64,000 nt of DNA from Jiella sonneratiae (GCF_017353515.1 NZ_JAFMPY010000022.1:1-64000); one strand, 5' to 3'; positions 1 through 9,585 are shown, counted from the stretch's first letter. Translations and numbers: made by a program. Notes: a model not told the origin generated them from the sequence alone.

Positions 1-128
1 CGGGCGACAACGTGACGATGGACGTGACGCTGATCGTGCCGATCGCCATGGAGGAGCGCCTGCGCTTCGCCATCCGCGAAGGCGGCCGCACCGTCGGCGC
101 CGGCATCGTCGCCGCGATCGTCGAGTAA
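1..128 (+). CDS. tuf: Elongation factor Tu, C-terminal end (partial)
   Basis: This is the last 42 codons of EF-Tu, the GTPase that delivers aminoacyl-tRNA to the ribosome; the rest lies outside the window. Reading from base 3 gives [18 protein letters not shown] followed by [14 protein letters not shown] and a terminal IVE, which is the near-invariant end of domain III. The stop is TAA. A strong terminator follows, and next comes the converging end of a T6SS operon. The usual partners of tuf in this lineage (rpsJ after tufA, or tRNA-Trp and secE after tufB) are absent, so this is the last gene of its transcript here. Confidence 0.97.
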   Translation, partial: GDNVTMDVTLIVPIAMEERLRFAIREGGRTVGAGIVAAIVE

Positions 129-184
129 AGACGATCGCCGGCGCGGATGCCGATCAGCGCCGATGGCAAGCAAGAATCGACGCG

Positions 185-209
185 ACGGGCCCTTCGGGGC
201 CCGTTTCGC
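185..209 (+). terminator. Rho-independent terminator after tuf
   Basis: Perfect 8-bp stem ACGGGCCC / GGGCCCGT closed by a TTCG tetraloop and followed by TTTCGC. It lies 56 bases after the tuf stop. It is nearly symmetric, so it could also stop readthrough from the converging tssH gene. Confidence 0.8.
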
Positions 210-260
210 GTGGCGGCGCCGGGGGGGCAGATGGGCGGTGCCTGTTCGCTCCGCTCCGCA

Positions 261-2999
261 TCATTCCACGGCGACGAGGAAGCCGCCGTCCTCGCCGAGC
301 CGGACATGGGCGCTGCGGGCGGGCTCGCCGCTCACCATCCTGGCGAGGAACATCCGCGACAGGTCCGGCAGCAGCGTCTGGGTGACGATGCGGTCGATCG
401 TCCGCCCGCCCGACTGCGGATCGCGGCAGCGCCGGACGATCTCCGCAACGACGGCGTCGTCGATCTGAAGCGTCGCGCGCTGGCTCTCCCTGACCCGCCC
501 GACCACCCGGGCAAGCTGCAGCCGGACGATCCCCTCCAGCATCTCCGCCGAGAGCGGCCGGTAGGGCACCGGCACCATCCGGCCGATCAGCGCCGGCGGA
601 AACACCGTCAACAGCTCCGGCCGCAGCATGGCGTCGAGCTCCTCGACGGCGACGGCCTCGGTGCCGTCGCCGGTCGCGCGCATGATCGCCGCGGTGCCGA
701 CATTCGAGGTCAGGATGATCAGCGTGTTGCGGAAATCGATCCGCCGGCCGTTGCCGTCCTCCATCCAGCCCTTGTCGAACACCTGGAAGAACAGCTCGTG
801 GACGTCGGGATGCGCCTTCTCGACCTCGTCGAGAAGCACCACCGCATAGGGCCGGCGCCGCACCGCCTCGGTGAGGCGGCCGCCCTCGCCATAGCCGACA
901 TAGCCCGGCGGCGCGCCCTTCAGCGCCGAGACCGTGTGCGCTTCCTGGAATTCCGACATGTTGATGGTGACGAGGTTCTGCTCGCCGCCATAGAGCGTTT
1001 CGGCGAGCGCCAGCGCCGTCTCGGTCTTGCCGACGCCGGAGGGCCCGCAGAGCAGGAAGACGCCGACCGGCTTGCCGGGATCGTCGAGGCCGGCGCGGCT
1101 GGTCTCGATCCGCCGGGCGATGGTTTCGAGCGCGTGGTCCTGGCCGACGACGCGGCGCTTCAGGAGCCCGGCGAGCGTCAGGACCGTCTCGACCTCGTCG
1201 CGCATCATCCGCCCGACGGGAATGCCGGTCCAGTCGGAGACGACCGCGGCGACGGCGTCGGCATCGACATGGGCGTGGATCATCCGCGCGTCCGGGTCGA
1301 TGGCGGCGAGGGCGGCCAGCGCCTCGGGCAGCGCCCCGGCGCCCGGGCCGCCGGTCTCTGCCGCGGCCTCGTCCGCCGCCGGCTGCGCGTCATCGGGGGT
1401 GCCGTCCGCCCCCTCCGATCGCAAGGCGGGGCTTTCGGTGTGCGGCCCGTCTTCGTCGACGGGCGGCGTGCAGGCGAGGATGGTCTCAATCACGGCCGCC
1501 TCGTGCCGGTGCGCCGCCTGAAGCGCGTCGAGCCGCGCGGTCTTCTCGGCGATCGAGGCGTCGATTTCCGCAAGACGCTCGCCGTCCGACGGCCGGAGGG
1601 CCGCCTCGCGCCGTCGTGCCCGGCCTTCGGTGCGGAGCGCCGCAATCGCGGCGTCGAGGTCGGCGATCGCCGCCGGGACCGTCGTCTGGCTGACCGCGAC
1701 CCGCGCCGCCGCGGTGTCGAGCAGGCTGACGGCCTTGTCGGGCAGCTGGCGTGCCGGAATGTAGCGGGCCGAGAGCGAGACGGCGGCGGTCACCGCCTCG
1801 TCGAGGATCCGGACGCCGTGATGGCGCTCCATCGGCCGGGCGAGACCGCGCAGCATGAGCGTCGCGCGGCCGAGATCCGGCTCACCGATCTCGATCGGCT
1901 GGAACCTTCTGGTCAGCGCCGGATCGCTTTCGATATGGGCGCGGTATTCGGCGAAGGTGGTGGCGCCGATGGTGCGCAGCGTCCCCCGGGCGAGGGCGGG
2001 CTTCAGGAGATTGGCCGCGTCGCCGGTGCCCTTGGCGCCGCCGGCACCGACGAGGGTGTGGATCTCGTCGATGAACAGGATGATCGGCTCCGGGCTCGCC
2101 TGCACCGCGTCGACGACGGCTCTCAGGCGCTGCTCGAACTCGCCCTTCACCGAGGCGCCGGCCTGCATCAGCCCGATGTCGAGGGCGCAGAGCCTGACGC
2201 CGCGAAGCGAGGGCGGGACGTCGCCGCTCGCCAGCCGCTGGGCGAAGCCCTCGACGACGGCGGTCTTGCCGACGCCGGCATCGCCGGTGAGGAGCGGATT
2301 GTTCTGGCGCCGGCGCAGGAGCACGTCGACGATCTGGCGGATCTCGTGATCGCGGCCGACCACCGGGTCCATCCGCCCCCCGGCCGCCTCCGCGGTGAGG
2401 TCGGTGGCAAAGCGCGCCAGCGGCGATCCTGCCGCGCCATCCGCCGCGCGGTCTGCAGTTCCGGGGCCAGGCGCGGCGTCGGGACGGGGCAGCGACGCAC
2501 CGTCGAGCGGTCCCTGCCGCTCTTCGGCGGAGCGTGCCCAGACGGCGCGGGCGGAATTTTCGACGCGTTCCGGATCAAGGCCCGCGAGGCTCTTCGAGGC
2601 GGCGGCGAGCGTCTTGCAGAGCTCCGCGTCGCGCAGCGCGCCGACGAGAATGTGGCCGCTGCGGATCGCCGCCGAACCGAAGAGCAGCGAGGCGTAGAGC
2701 CAGCCGCGGTCGAGGCTTTCGCCGAGCGGTTCGCCGATCGACGGCATTTCGGTGACGTTGCGCTTCGCCCGGCCGATCGTCTCGGCGAGTTCGGCGAGGA
2801 CGACGTCCGCCCGGGCGCCGAAATGTTCGAGCGTCGCGGCGACGTCCGAGCCGTCCGCCGCGGCGAGCTGATAGAGGAAATGCGCGAGCTCGACGTGGCG
2901 GTTGCCGGCCTCCTTGGCCTGCCAGAACGCCTTTCGGAAGGCCTCGTGGGCGAGCGGCGTCAGCTTGCCGGTGAGGATCTCGTAGCTGATGTCGGTCAT
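261..2999 (-). CDS. tssH: T6SS sheath-disassembly AAA+ ATPase ClpV (TssH)
   Basis: Hexameric cytoplasmic ClpB/Hsp100-type ATPase that extracts and recycles the contracted TssB/TssC sheath of a type VI secretion system. The 912-residue product has a Clp N-domain (residues 1-125), a first AAA module with Walker A GDAGVGKT near 240 and Walker B ILFIDEIHTLVGAGG near 310, and a second with GPSGVGKT near 650 and VVLLDEVEKAHPDV. A Pro/Ala/Gly-rich linker (about 160-195) and an acidic insert near 500-545 lie outside the core domains. The start MTDISYEILT is chosen because its ATG overlaps the tssG stop as ATGA; the frame stays open upstream but only as antisense to tssG. It is the last gene of the operon and converges on tuf. 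Confidence 0.95.
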   Translation of the reverse strand: MTDISYEILTGKLTPLAHEAFRKAFWQAKEAGNRHVELAHFLYQLAAADGSDVAATLEHFGARADVVLAELAETIGRAKRNVTEMPSIGEPLGESLDRGWLYASLLFGSAAIRSGHILVGALRDAELCKTLAAASKSLAGLDPERVENSARAVWARSAEERQGPLDGASLPRPDAAPGPGTADRAADGAAGSPLARFATDLTAEAAGGRMDPVVGRDHEIRQIVDVLLRRRQNNPLLTGDAGVGKTAVVEGFAQRLASGDVPPSLRGVRLCALDIGLMQAGASVKGEFEQRLRAVVDAVQASPEPIILFIDEIHTLVGAGGAKGTGDAANLLKPALARGTLRTIGATTFAEYRAHIESDPALTRRFQPIEIGEPDLGRATLMLRGLARPMERHHGVRILDEAVTAAVSLSARYIPARQLPDKAVSLLDTAAARVAVSQTTVPAAIADLDAAIAALRTEGRARRREAALRPSDGERLAEIDASIAEKTARLDALQAAHRHEAAVIETILACTPPVDEDGPHTESPALRSEGADGTPDDAQPAADEAAAETGGPGAGALPEALAALAAIDPDARMIHAHVDADAVAAVVSDWTGIPVGRMMRDEVETVLTLAGLLKRRVVGQDHALETIARRIETSRAGLDDPGKPVGVFLLCGPSGVGKTETALALAETLYGGEQNLVTINMSEFQEAHTVSALKGAPPGYVGYGEGGRLTEAVRRRPYAVVLLDEVEKAHPDVHELFFQVFDKGWMEDGNGRRIDFRNTLIILTSNVGTAAIMRATGDGTEAVAVEELDAMLRPELLTVFPPALIGRMVPVPYRPLSAEMLEGIVRLQLARVVGRVRESQRATLQIDDAVVAEIVRRCRDPQSGGRTIDRIVTQTLLPDLSRMFLARMVSGEPARSAHVRLGEDGGFLVAVE

Positions 3000-4159
3000 G
3001 ACATGGCCTCTTCGGCTGACGCGGCGCCCGGCGGTGTCGGCTCTGGCGGGGCGGGCCCGCACGGAACCGGCCCGGACAGGGCGGGATTTGGCAGGGCGGG
3101 ACCCGGCGGGCCGGGGACGAAGCGGGCGTCGAAGCGGCAGGCAGCCGCCGCCTCGCCGGGGTCCCTGTCGTCCGTCGCCCGGGGCTGGCCGATCCAGCCG
3201 GTCCAGCCGAGTTCTCCGGCCTTGCCGAGGCAGATCGGCGGGGCGAGATGCGCGGGAAGGCCGAGCCGGATCTCGGTCTCGACCCGGCGGCCGAGGGCGA
3301 GGAAGACGAGTTCGCCGAGAAGCCGTGCCCGGGCGCCGCGGGGAAGGAGCGCGCGATAGTCGGCGAGGCTCTTGGCGCGGATCTCGATCGCGATCTTGTC
3401 GGCGAGCGACAGGGCGCGCGACCCGAGCGCCGTATCCTCGCCGAGCCTCGAGCGGTTCACCCCGAGCGCCGTGCACTCGGCGGGTTCGAGCGTCAGCCTG
3501 AGCGGCACGCGCTCGACGATCCGCGCCCTGACGCCGAGGACGCCGGAAAGGATCTGCGACAGGACGGCCGGTCCCTTCACCCGCGCCGCTAGAAGGCCGG
3601 CATGGCCGGTTCGTGCCGCCGCGACCGGCCCCTGGCGGGTCCTTGCCGCCTCTTCCGAAAAGCCTGCGACGGCCCCGAGATAGCGGCAGAAGCGATCCGC
3701 CTCCGGCCGGTCGGCCTGGACGATCGCCCGGGCGTCGCCGAAGGCGCGGAAGAACAGCTGCAGGAAGCGGTTGGAGAAGATCTCGGTGAAGCGGAGGAAG
3801 GACTGGTCGCCCGCCTCCTGCCAGTCGATGGCGTCGAGGGTCGAAAGGAGCGGCAGGGCGCCCTGCGGCCCGAAATAGCCGAGGAAGCGGGTCGTGACGT
3901 GCAGCCGGCCGGCGCGGCGCGTGACGCCTGCGACGTTGCCGGACGGAAACGCCACGAAAGGCTCCTGGCCGAGCGTGACGCCGTCGTCGCGGGCGGCGCG
4001 GCTTTTGCCGATGCGGGGCCTTTCCGTTGCCCGGCGCTCGGCCTGCCTGAGCAGGACGAAGAGATCGATCGCCTGCGGATCCTCCGCGGCAAGCTTTCCC
4101 AGTTGCTCCCCGAGCATGACGGCCAGGAATGTGGGCGGCCCAACGAGCGGCGCGCTCAC
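2996..4159 (-). CDS. tssG: T6SS baseplate subunit TssG
   Basis: Baseplate wedge protein (VasB/ImpH family) that forms the TssE-TssF-TssG complex from which the sheath is polymerised. The 387-residue product begins MSAPLVGPPTFLAVML and contains the typical blocks FLGYFGPQGALPLL and DFLQLF-like FSNRFLQLFFRAFGDA. The C-terminal 70 residues are unusually rich in Pro, Gly and Ala with RAG/PARAG-like spacing and probably form a disordered tail. Both ends overlap neighbours by four bases, with tssF upstream and tssH downstream, so translation is likely coupled. Confidence 0.92.
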   Translation of the reverse strand: MSAPLVGPPTFLAVMLGEQLGKLAAEDPQAIDLFVLLRQAERRATERPRIGKSRAARDDGVTLGQEPFVAFPSGNVAGVTRRAGRLHVTTRFLGYFGPQGALPLLSTLDAIDWQEAGDQSFLRFTEIFSNRFLQLFFRAFGDARAIVQADRPEADRFCRYLGAVAGFSEEAARTRQGPVAAARTGHAGLLAARVKGPAVLSQILSGVLGVRARIVERVPLRLTLEPAECTALGVNRSRLGEDTALGSRALSLADKIAIEIRAKSLADYRALLPRGARARLLGELVFLALGRRVETEIRLGLPAHLAPPICLGKAGELGWTGWIGQPRATDDRDPGEAAAACRFDARFVPGPPGPALPNPALSGPVPCGPAPPEPTPPGAASAEEAMS

Positions 4160-6102
4160 AGCACCGGCCCCGTGCCGGAGCGCGGCGGCCAGCGTTTGAC
4201 GAGGCCGCGCGCCGGGGTCTCGATCACCGTTTCGGTGAAGGAGTTGACGCCGGAAAGATCGGCGAGAAAACGCTCCAGCACCGCGCCGAGCAGCATGACG
4301 CCCGCTCCCTCGAAGGCGGCGTCGTCGAGCGTGATCGTCACCTCGACGCCCCGTGCGCCGTAAAAGCCGTCGGGGCGCCGGAGCCGCCGTGTCACCGGCC
4401 GGCAGGCCAGCGCGAGGATGCCGCGCAGCCGCCGCTCCGTCGCGATGTCCGAAAGGTCTGAATAAAGAGACAGGACGGCGCGGAGCGCTTCGGCGCCGTC
4501 CTCCGGATCATGGCCGGCGAGGCCGGTATGGTTGAAGGAGAGAAAGCCGACCAGCCGCCAGAGGATCTCGCCGCGCTGCAGGTTTCCCGGAGGGTTCTTC
4601 CGGGCGACGACGGATTCCTGCGGCTCGCTCGGCCCGGCCACGGTTTCGAGTTCCAGTTCGCGGTTGCCGGGGAGGCGCATCCTGCCGCCGCCGGGAAGGC
4701 GGGCGAGTTCGCCGGCCAGATGCCGGTTGGAGCAGAGCGCCGTGACGGAGAGTTCGCGCGGTACGGCGTCATCGCCTTCCGCCACCGTCCCGCCGAGGCT
4801 GAGGAACAGATCGGTGCCGCGGTAGGCCGGGGCCGAACCGTGGCGGCGCTCGAGGTCGGTGGTGCGGCGGGGCAGGCGACGGGCGGTGTAGGTGAGGGCA
4901 TTGCCATGACCGCCGCCCATCGCTGCGATGGCCGCGGCGGGAGCGTGCAGCGGCAGGACGGGCATGCCCTTGGCGCGGCCCGAAAAGATCGCCGTGACGC
5001 CGAGGATCCGGTGCGGCTCGTAGCCGAGGAGTGCGCTGCGATCGGGCACGACCTGATGCTCGTGACGGCCGGTGGTGAGGCGGATGCGGTCGCAACTCTT
5101 CTCGAACAGGTTGACGGCCGGCGCGGCGAAAAGTCGGAAGCTCTTCGCCGAAACCCGCGCGGCGAGCGAGGGAGCCGTGTCCGTGAATTCGAAGACGAGG
5201 TCGACCGCGTCGGCCCGCAGGCCGTCGAGCGCTGCGCGAAGGCCGGTCAGCCGGAAGCCGAGATACTTGTCCGGAAAAGCGAAGAATTCGCGCAGCAGCG
5301 CAAAGCCCGGCGCAACCCGGTCGTCCGGCGGAAACAGCGCCTCGGCCGGCGCAAAGCCGATCTGCCCGATAGCCGAGGCGGGCAGCCTGGCAGCGCGGGG
5401 ATCGCGGTTCTCGTCGAGGTGGCGGACGGCGATCCCCGAGAGCCGGGCGAAGAGCTGTTCGTAGATCGCGTCCTGTTCGGCGCGTTGGCCGGCGAGGTGG
5501 ACGACGAGGTCGTCGAGTTTCAGCTCGCCGATCGGGCGGCTCCTTCCCTCCGGGCCGCCGGCGGGCCCAAGCCGCTTCAGCGTGATCTTCAGTCCGGCGA
5601 CGACGTCTGGCCCGGCGCCGACGCGCAGGGCCTGCATCGCCGCGGCCGAGGGCAGATATTCGGCGGCGGTGATCTCCACCGGAAAGAGCGCGATCGGGCT
5701 GGTCAGGCGGAACTGGCAGGCGACGCCGCTGGCGGCGTCGCGGTGGAGGCTCTCCACGATCGAGCCGGTGGGGACGAGGCGGGCCGCCGTGTCCGCGTCG
5801 CTCCCCGCCGACGGCTTGGCGGCGAGGAGGGCAAGCGAGGGCACCGGCTCCAGATGGCCGGGCAGGAGCTGGTCGAGGAATTCGGTGGTGAAGGTCGAGA
5901 ACTCGGCATCGAGCTGCAGTTGCACCCGCGCGGCCATGAAGGCCGCGCCTTCGAGAAGTGCCTTGATTCCGGGGTCGACCATGTCGCGCTTCAGGCCACC
6001 CAACCGCTCGGCAACGCCGGGAAAGTCGGCGGCGAACTCCTCGGCGCGCTCGTAGAGGATCGCGAGTTCTTCCTCGAAGGCGGCAAGCAGCGCGTGATTC
6101 AC
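4156..6102 (-). CDS. tssF: T6SS baseplate subunit TssF
   Basis: Largest baseplate wedge protein of the type VI machine (VasA/ImpG family). The 648-residue product is of usual length. It opens with a helical segment, LYERAEEFAADFPGVAERLG, then shows DPGIKALLEGAAFMAARVQ and LLPGHLEPVPSLALL, blocks well conserved in the family. It overlaps tssG by four bases and starts 8 bases after tssE. The order E-F-G with tight spacing fits stoichiometric production of the wedge. No anomalous feature was seen. Confidence 0.94.
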   Translation of the reverse strand: MNHALLAAFEEELAILYERAEEFAADFPGVAERLGGLKRDMVDPGIKALLEGAAFMAARVQLQLDAEFSTFTTEFLDQLLPGHLEPVPSLALLAAKPSAGSDADTAARLVPTGSIVESLHRDAASGVACQFRLTSPIALFPVEITAAEYLPSAAAMQALRVGAGPDVVAGLKITLKRLGPAGGPEGRSRPIGELKLDDLVVHLAGQRAEQDAIYEQLFARLSGIAVRHLDENRDPRAARLPASAIGQIGFAPAEALFPPDDRVAPGFALLREFFAFPDKYLGFRLTGLRAALDGLRADAVDLVFEFTDTAPSLAARVSAKSFRLFAAPAVNLFEKSCDRIRLTTGRHEHQVVPDRSALLGYEPHRILGVTAIFSGRAKGMPVLPLHAPAAAIAAMGGGHGNALTYTARRLPRRTTDLERRHGSAPAYRGTDLFLSLGGTVAEGDDAVPRELSVTALCSNRHLAGELARLPGGGRMRLPGNRELELETVAGPSEPQESVVARKNPPGNLQRGEILWRLVGFLSFNHTGLAGHDPEDGAEALRAVLSLYSDLSDIATERRLRGILALACRPVTRRLRRPDGFYGARGVEVTITLDDAAFEGAGVMLLGAVLERFLADLSGVNSFTETVIETPARGLVKRWPPRSGTGPVL

Positions 6103-6110
6103 GGCGGCGG

Positions 6111-6707
6111 TCAGGACGGGCCGGCGACGTCGATCTCGAGCTTGCCGGCGGCGACGTCGATTTCGGCGTGGAATTTGATGGGGATCGGCAGCGGCGCGAA
6201 GGCGAGATCGAGGGAAATCTCGAAGCGGAGTGACTGGCTCACCGCGTCGAAGCCGTGCCGATACGTCGCATCCTCGGCCGGCCCGATGGACAAGCTTCCC
6301 TCGACGATGCCGGGTTCGTGGCGTTCCAGGGCCCTGCTCAGGGCCGCGGGGAGATCGCCGAGGCCGTTCGGGTCGGCGATCATGCCGGTGACGTCCGGGC
6401 GGCCGTAGTTGAGGATCGAGGCGGCGACGCGCGGATGGGCGGACAGGTCGCAGGCCGCGGCGAGATCGATCGACGTCGAAAGTGCCTTCACCCGCTCTCT
6501 GAAGTCGTTCTCGATCGCCCTGCGTTTGCCGGCGCGGGCGGGGGCGCTCACCTCACGGACCTTGTCGACGGGCTCGTCACCCACTTCGTCCACGGGCTTG
6601 CGGAGGCTCTGCCGCCTTCGCAGTCGTTCCTCCTTCTCGCGATGCGGCCCGGAAAAGGCGAGCATCAGCGGTTCCTCGAAACGATCGGGAACGGGACGCG
6701 GCGGCAT
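6111..6707 (-). CDS. tssE: T6SS baseplate gp25-like protein TssE
   Basis: Homologue of phage T4 gp25, the baseplate component that initiates sheath assembly. The 198-residue product has the GPW/gp25 domain in its C-terminal two thirds: an arginine-rich lead-in (RERVKALSTSIDLAAAC), then SILNYGRPDVTGM, and a beta-rich end LRFEISLDLAFAPLPIPIKF. The N-terminal 70 residues are charged and unlike the core, longer than in many TssE proteins. It is separated from hcp upstream by 110 bases containing hairpins and from tssF by 8 bases. Confidence 0.9.
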   Translation of the reverse strand: MPPRPVPDRFEEPLMLAFSGPHREKEERLRRRQSLRKPVDEVGDEPVDKVREVSAPARAGKRRAIENDFRERVKALSTSIDLAAACDLSAHPRVAASILNYGRPDVTGMIADPNGLGDLPAALSRALERHEPGIVEGSLSIGPAEDATYRHGFDAVSQSLRFEISLDLAFAPLPIPIKFHAEIDVAAGKLEIDVAGPS

Positions 6708-6739
6708 GGCTCGCTCCGGCTACAGGCGGGGGGAAAGTT

Positions 6740-6796
6740 CGGTCAGCCGTGCGGCCGACCGAAGCGGGAACACGTCGGAGATGCACGCCTTCGTGC
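6740..6796 (-). other. Hairpins in the hcp-tssE intergenic space
   Basis: Two potential stem-loops on the operon transcript. One (6740-6761) pairs CGGTCaGCCG with CGGCcGACCG; the other (6783-6796) is GCACG-CCTT-CGTGC. Neither is followed by a T-tract, so they look less like terminators than like mRNA-stabilising or processing structures that could set hcp mRNA above the downstream baseplate genes. That role is inference. Confidence 0.4.
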
Positions 6797-6817
6797 CGGC
6801 ATGCACCCGACCCGGCT

Positions 6818-7306
6818 TCACGATCCGACGTTGGCGGCGATGTCCCAGGTGGCTTCGGTCGCCGCGCCGGCGGTGCCCTGCTGGGTCTGCTCGGTGTAGG
6901 TGACGGTGAATTTGCGGAAGTTCAGCGTCACCGTTTCCTGCAGCCGGTCGAGCCCGTCGGCCGAGCCGCCCGTCGCATAGGAGGAGACGATGAGGTCGGT
7001 CATCTGCAGCTTGAAATATTCGACCGGCGCCTCGCCGCCGGCCTTGCGGATGGTCAGGAGCGCCTGGGGGATGTGCTTGCCGTTCGAGCAGAACTTCAGG
7101 ATGTTGGTGGTCGCCTTGTCGCAGTATTTGGTGAAGGTGATGTCCTGGACGGCGACTTTGCCGGAACCGGCGCCGGGACCCATGTGGGTGGTGCCGCTCT
7201 GGGCGAGGCCCCAGCTCCAGGCGAGGATGTCGATCTCGGCCCGGTGCTTCTCGTCCTGGGCTTCGCCCTGGATGCCCTCGATCTTCAGAAAGATGTCGAC
7301 TGCCAT
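6818..7306 (-). CDS. hcp: T6SS inner tube protein Hcp (TssD)
   Basis: Hcp forms the hexameric rings that stack into the tube propelled by the sheath, and is itself secreted. The 162-residue product starts MAVDIFLKIEGIQGEAQD and contains HRAEIDILAWSWGLAQSG, VQDITFTKYCDKATTNIL and the C-terminal VTLNFRKFTVTYTEQTQQG, all family hallmarks. The start at 7306 is fixed by a strong GGAGAGG ribosome-binding site four bases upstream; the frame continues upstream but without family similarity. It lies in the same operon as its sheath partners, 131 bases after tssC. No effector-like C-terminal extension is present. Confidence 0.96.
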   Translation of the reverse strand: MAVDIFLKIEGIQGEAQDEKHRAEIDILAWSWGLAQSGTTHMGPGAGSGKVAVQDITFTKYCDKATTNILKFCSNGKHIPQALLTIRKAGGEAPVEYFKLQMTDLIVSSYATGGSADGLDRLQETVTLNFRKFTVTYTEQTQQGTAGAATEATWDIAANVGS

Positions 7307-7437
7307 GTCGCCTCTCCAGTGATGGCCGGACGGATGTTCCGGCCGCAACGAACGTCATCTGCGATGGCGGCTCCCGGACTTTCGCGCGGCGGCAGGGGAC
7401 GAAGCGCGCTGCCGCCGCGGCCGGCCCGGAGGCGGCG

Positions 7438-8982
7438 TCAGGCGGCCTCGCTCTTCGGCAGCTTCGAGACCAGGCTGAGGCCGATATCCATGCCTTCCAG
7501 CTGGAAGTGCGGGCGCAGGTGGAAGCGCGCGCCGTAATAGCCGGGGTTCTCCTCGTCGGGAAAAACCTCGACCTGCGCCGCCGCGAGCGGCCGCTTGGCC
7601 TTTGCCTCGTCCGACGAGTTCCGGGGGTCGCCGTCGACATACTGGTAGATCCAGGTCTGCAGCCAGTTCTGCAGCTTGTCGCGCTCCTTGTAGGTGCCGA
7701 TGTGGTCGCGGACCATCTGCTTGAGGTAATGGGCGAAGCGCGAGACCGCGAACATGTAGGTCAGCCGCGAGGACAGGTTGTCGGAGGCCGTCGCCTCGGC
7801 GTCGTCGTAGGCCTTCGGGCGATAGAGCGACTGGGCGCCGATGAAGGCCGCCTTGTCGGTGTTCTTGCGGTGGATCAGCGGCAGCAGGCCGGCCTTCGAC
7901 AGCTCCGCCTCGCGCCGGTCGGAGATTGCGATCTCGGTCGGGCATTTGAGGTCGATCATCTTGCCGGTGCCGGCGTCGGGATCGCTGGTCGAAAACGCGT
8001 GGGTCGGAAGGTCCGACACCTCGCCGCCGGAATTGACGCCGCGGATCTGCACCGTCCAGCCGTAGTCCTTGAAGGCGCGGTTGATGTTGGCCGCATAGGT
8101 GTAGGCGGCGTTCATCCAGGCGTATTTCTGCCCCGAATGGCCGTCGGTCTCCTCCTCGAAGCCGAATGCCTCGACCGGCACGGACTTCGCGCCATAGGGC
8201 TCGCGCGACAGGACGCGCGGCATGCAGAGGCCGAGATAGCGGGAGTTCTCCGAATCGCGCAGGCTCTTCCAGGCGGCGAAGTCCGGGGTGTCGAGAATGG
8301 TCGAGATGTCGCGCGGCTTCGACAGCTCGTTCCAGCTCTCCATGTCGAGCAGCGCCGGCCCGGCGGAGGCGACGAAGGGACAGTGCGAGGCGGCGGCGAT
8401 CTTGCCGAGATGCCGCAGCAGCGCGATGTCGGTGGGCGACTTCTCGAAATAGTAGTCGCCGATGAGGGCGCCGTAGGGCTGGCCGCCCAGCTGGCCGAAC
8501 TCGGCCTCGTAGATCTCCTTGAACAGCGGGCTCTGGTCCCAGCGTCCGCCGCGGTAGGTTTCGAGCTCGCGGTAGAGCTCGGTCTTGCCGACGTTCATCA
8601 CCTTGAGCTTCAGATTGGCGTCGGTCTCGGAATGGGTGACGAGATATTCGAGGCCGCGCCACGCGCTCTCGATCTCCTGGAAGGTCGGGTGGTGGATGAT
8701 GGCGTTGACCTGATCGGAGAGAACGGCGTCGATCCGCGTGATCATCGCGCCGAGGGTCTCGTAGACGTCGCTGCCGACGAGATCGGCATTTTCCAGCGCC
8801 TCGCCGATGAGCGTGTCGAAGGCCTTGTCGAGTTCGCTCGCCCGGGCCTCCGAGCGCGTCGGATTGATGCTCTGCTTGAGCAGTGCCGCGAAGGCGTCGG
8901 CCTCGCTCGCCTCGGCGGCGACCGCCTCGCGGCCGGTCACCTCGTGGTCGGCCTCGATGCCGGCAGATCGGATGTCACTCAT
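7438..8982 (-). CDS. tssC: T6SS contractile sheath large subunit TssC
   Basis: VipB/EvpB family; with TssB it builds the contractile sheath around the Hcp tube. The 514-residue product carries HPTFQEIESAWRGLEYLV, GALIGDYYFEKSPTDIALL, CMPRVLSREPYG and the C-terminal LVSKLPKSEAA, all diagnostic. The ATG at 8982 is preferred because GGGGAG lies 8 bases upstream; a TTG two codons earlier is possible. It follows tssB by 24 bases. Confidence 0.96.
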   Translation of the reverse strand: MSDIRSAGIEADHEVTGREAVAAEASEADAFAALLKQSINPTRSEARASELDKAFDTLIGEALENADLVGSDVYETLGAMITRIDAVLSDQVNAIIHHPTFQEIESAWRGLEYLVTHSETDANLKLKVMNVGKTELYRELETYRGGRWDQSPLFKEIYEAEFGQLGGQPYGALIGDYYFEKSPTDIALLRHLGKIAAASHCPFVASAGPALLDMESWNELSKPRDISTILDTPDFAAWKSLRDSENSRYLGLCMPRVLSREPYGAKSVPVEAFGFEEETDGHSGQKYAWMNAAYTYAANINRAFKDYGWTVQIRGVNSGGEVSDLPTHAFSTSDPDAGTGKMIDLKCPTEIAISDRREAELSKAGLLPLIHRKNTDKAAFIGAQSLYRPKAYDDAEATASDNLSSRLTYMFAVSRFAHYLKQMVRDHIGTYKERDKLQNWLQTWIYQYVDGDPRNSSDEAKAKRPLAAAQVEVFPDEENPGYYGARFHLRPHFQLEGMDIGLSLVSKLPKSEAA

Positions 8983-9006
8983 CGGCAATTCTCCCCTCCC
9001 GCCCGC

Positions 9007-9585
9007 TCAGGCGTCGTTCCGGCCGCTGTCAGGCCCATCGACACCGTCCGCCGCCGCGCCGTCCGCTGCCTCAAGGCCGTCCGTCCGCTGCCGGCGGTTG
9101 TCGCGGATCGCCGCCATCAGGGCCGGATCGGCGAGGAGCTTCTGCATCAGGTCTTCCGCCTGGACCCGGCCGGTCATGTAGCTCCTGAGATTGGAGAGTT
9201 GCCGACGCGCCTCGAGCAGCCGCCGCAGCGGCGGAACCTTGGCGGCGACGGCGCTCGGGCTGAAATCGTCCATCGAAAGGAAGTCGAGCTCGACGGAGAG
9301 CCTGTCGCTGTCGTTCTCCTTCAGCTTGCTCTCGACGGCGAAGCGCACGCCCGGCTTCACCCGGCCGATGAATTCGTCGAAGCTGTCCATGTCGACCTGT
9401 TCGAGACGCCGCTCGCCGACCGGCGGCTTCTCCGCGCCGGGCGCATTGCCCGAAAGGTCGGCCATCACCCCCATGACGAAGGGAAGCTCCACCCGCCGGT
9501 TCGCATCGTGCGGGTCCTCGTAGGAGATCTGCACGCGGGGCGGCCGGTTGCGTTTGAGGTAGCGCTGGCCGGAGTCGGAGGGCAT
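9007..9585 (-). CDS. tssB: T6SS contractile sheath small subunit TssB
   Basis: VipA family sheath subunit, co-assembling with TssC. The 192-residue product has NRPPRVQISYEDPHDAN, VELPFVMGVMADLSG and LDFLSMDDFSPSAVA, the standard N-terminal blocks. The last 25 residues, rich in Asp, Gly and Ala after RRQRTDG, extend beyond the usual end. A TAGGAG ribosome-binding site precedes the ATG. The 107-base AT-rich gap upstream is the widest early break in the operon and may hold a promoter. Confidence 0.95.
   Translation of the reverse strand: MPSDSGQRYLKRNRPPRVQISYEDPHDANRRVELPFVMGVMADLSGNAPGAEKPPVGERRLEQVDMDSFDEFIGRVKPGVRFAVESKLKENDSDRLSVELDFLSMDDFSPSAVAAKVPPLRRLLEARRQLSNLRSYMTGRVQAEDLMQKLLADPALMAAIRDNRRQRTDGLEAADGAAADGVDGPDSGRNDA

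Noticed and set aside
147-3359. Very long plus-strand open frames opposite the T6SS genes (and similar ones opposite atp, fumC, moxR and kup)
   Set aside because: They are antisense shadows caused by high GC; the opposite strand carries clearly recognisable families over the same bases.
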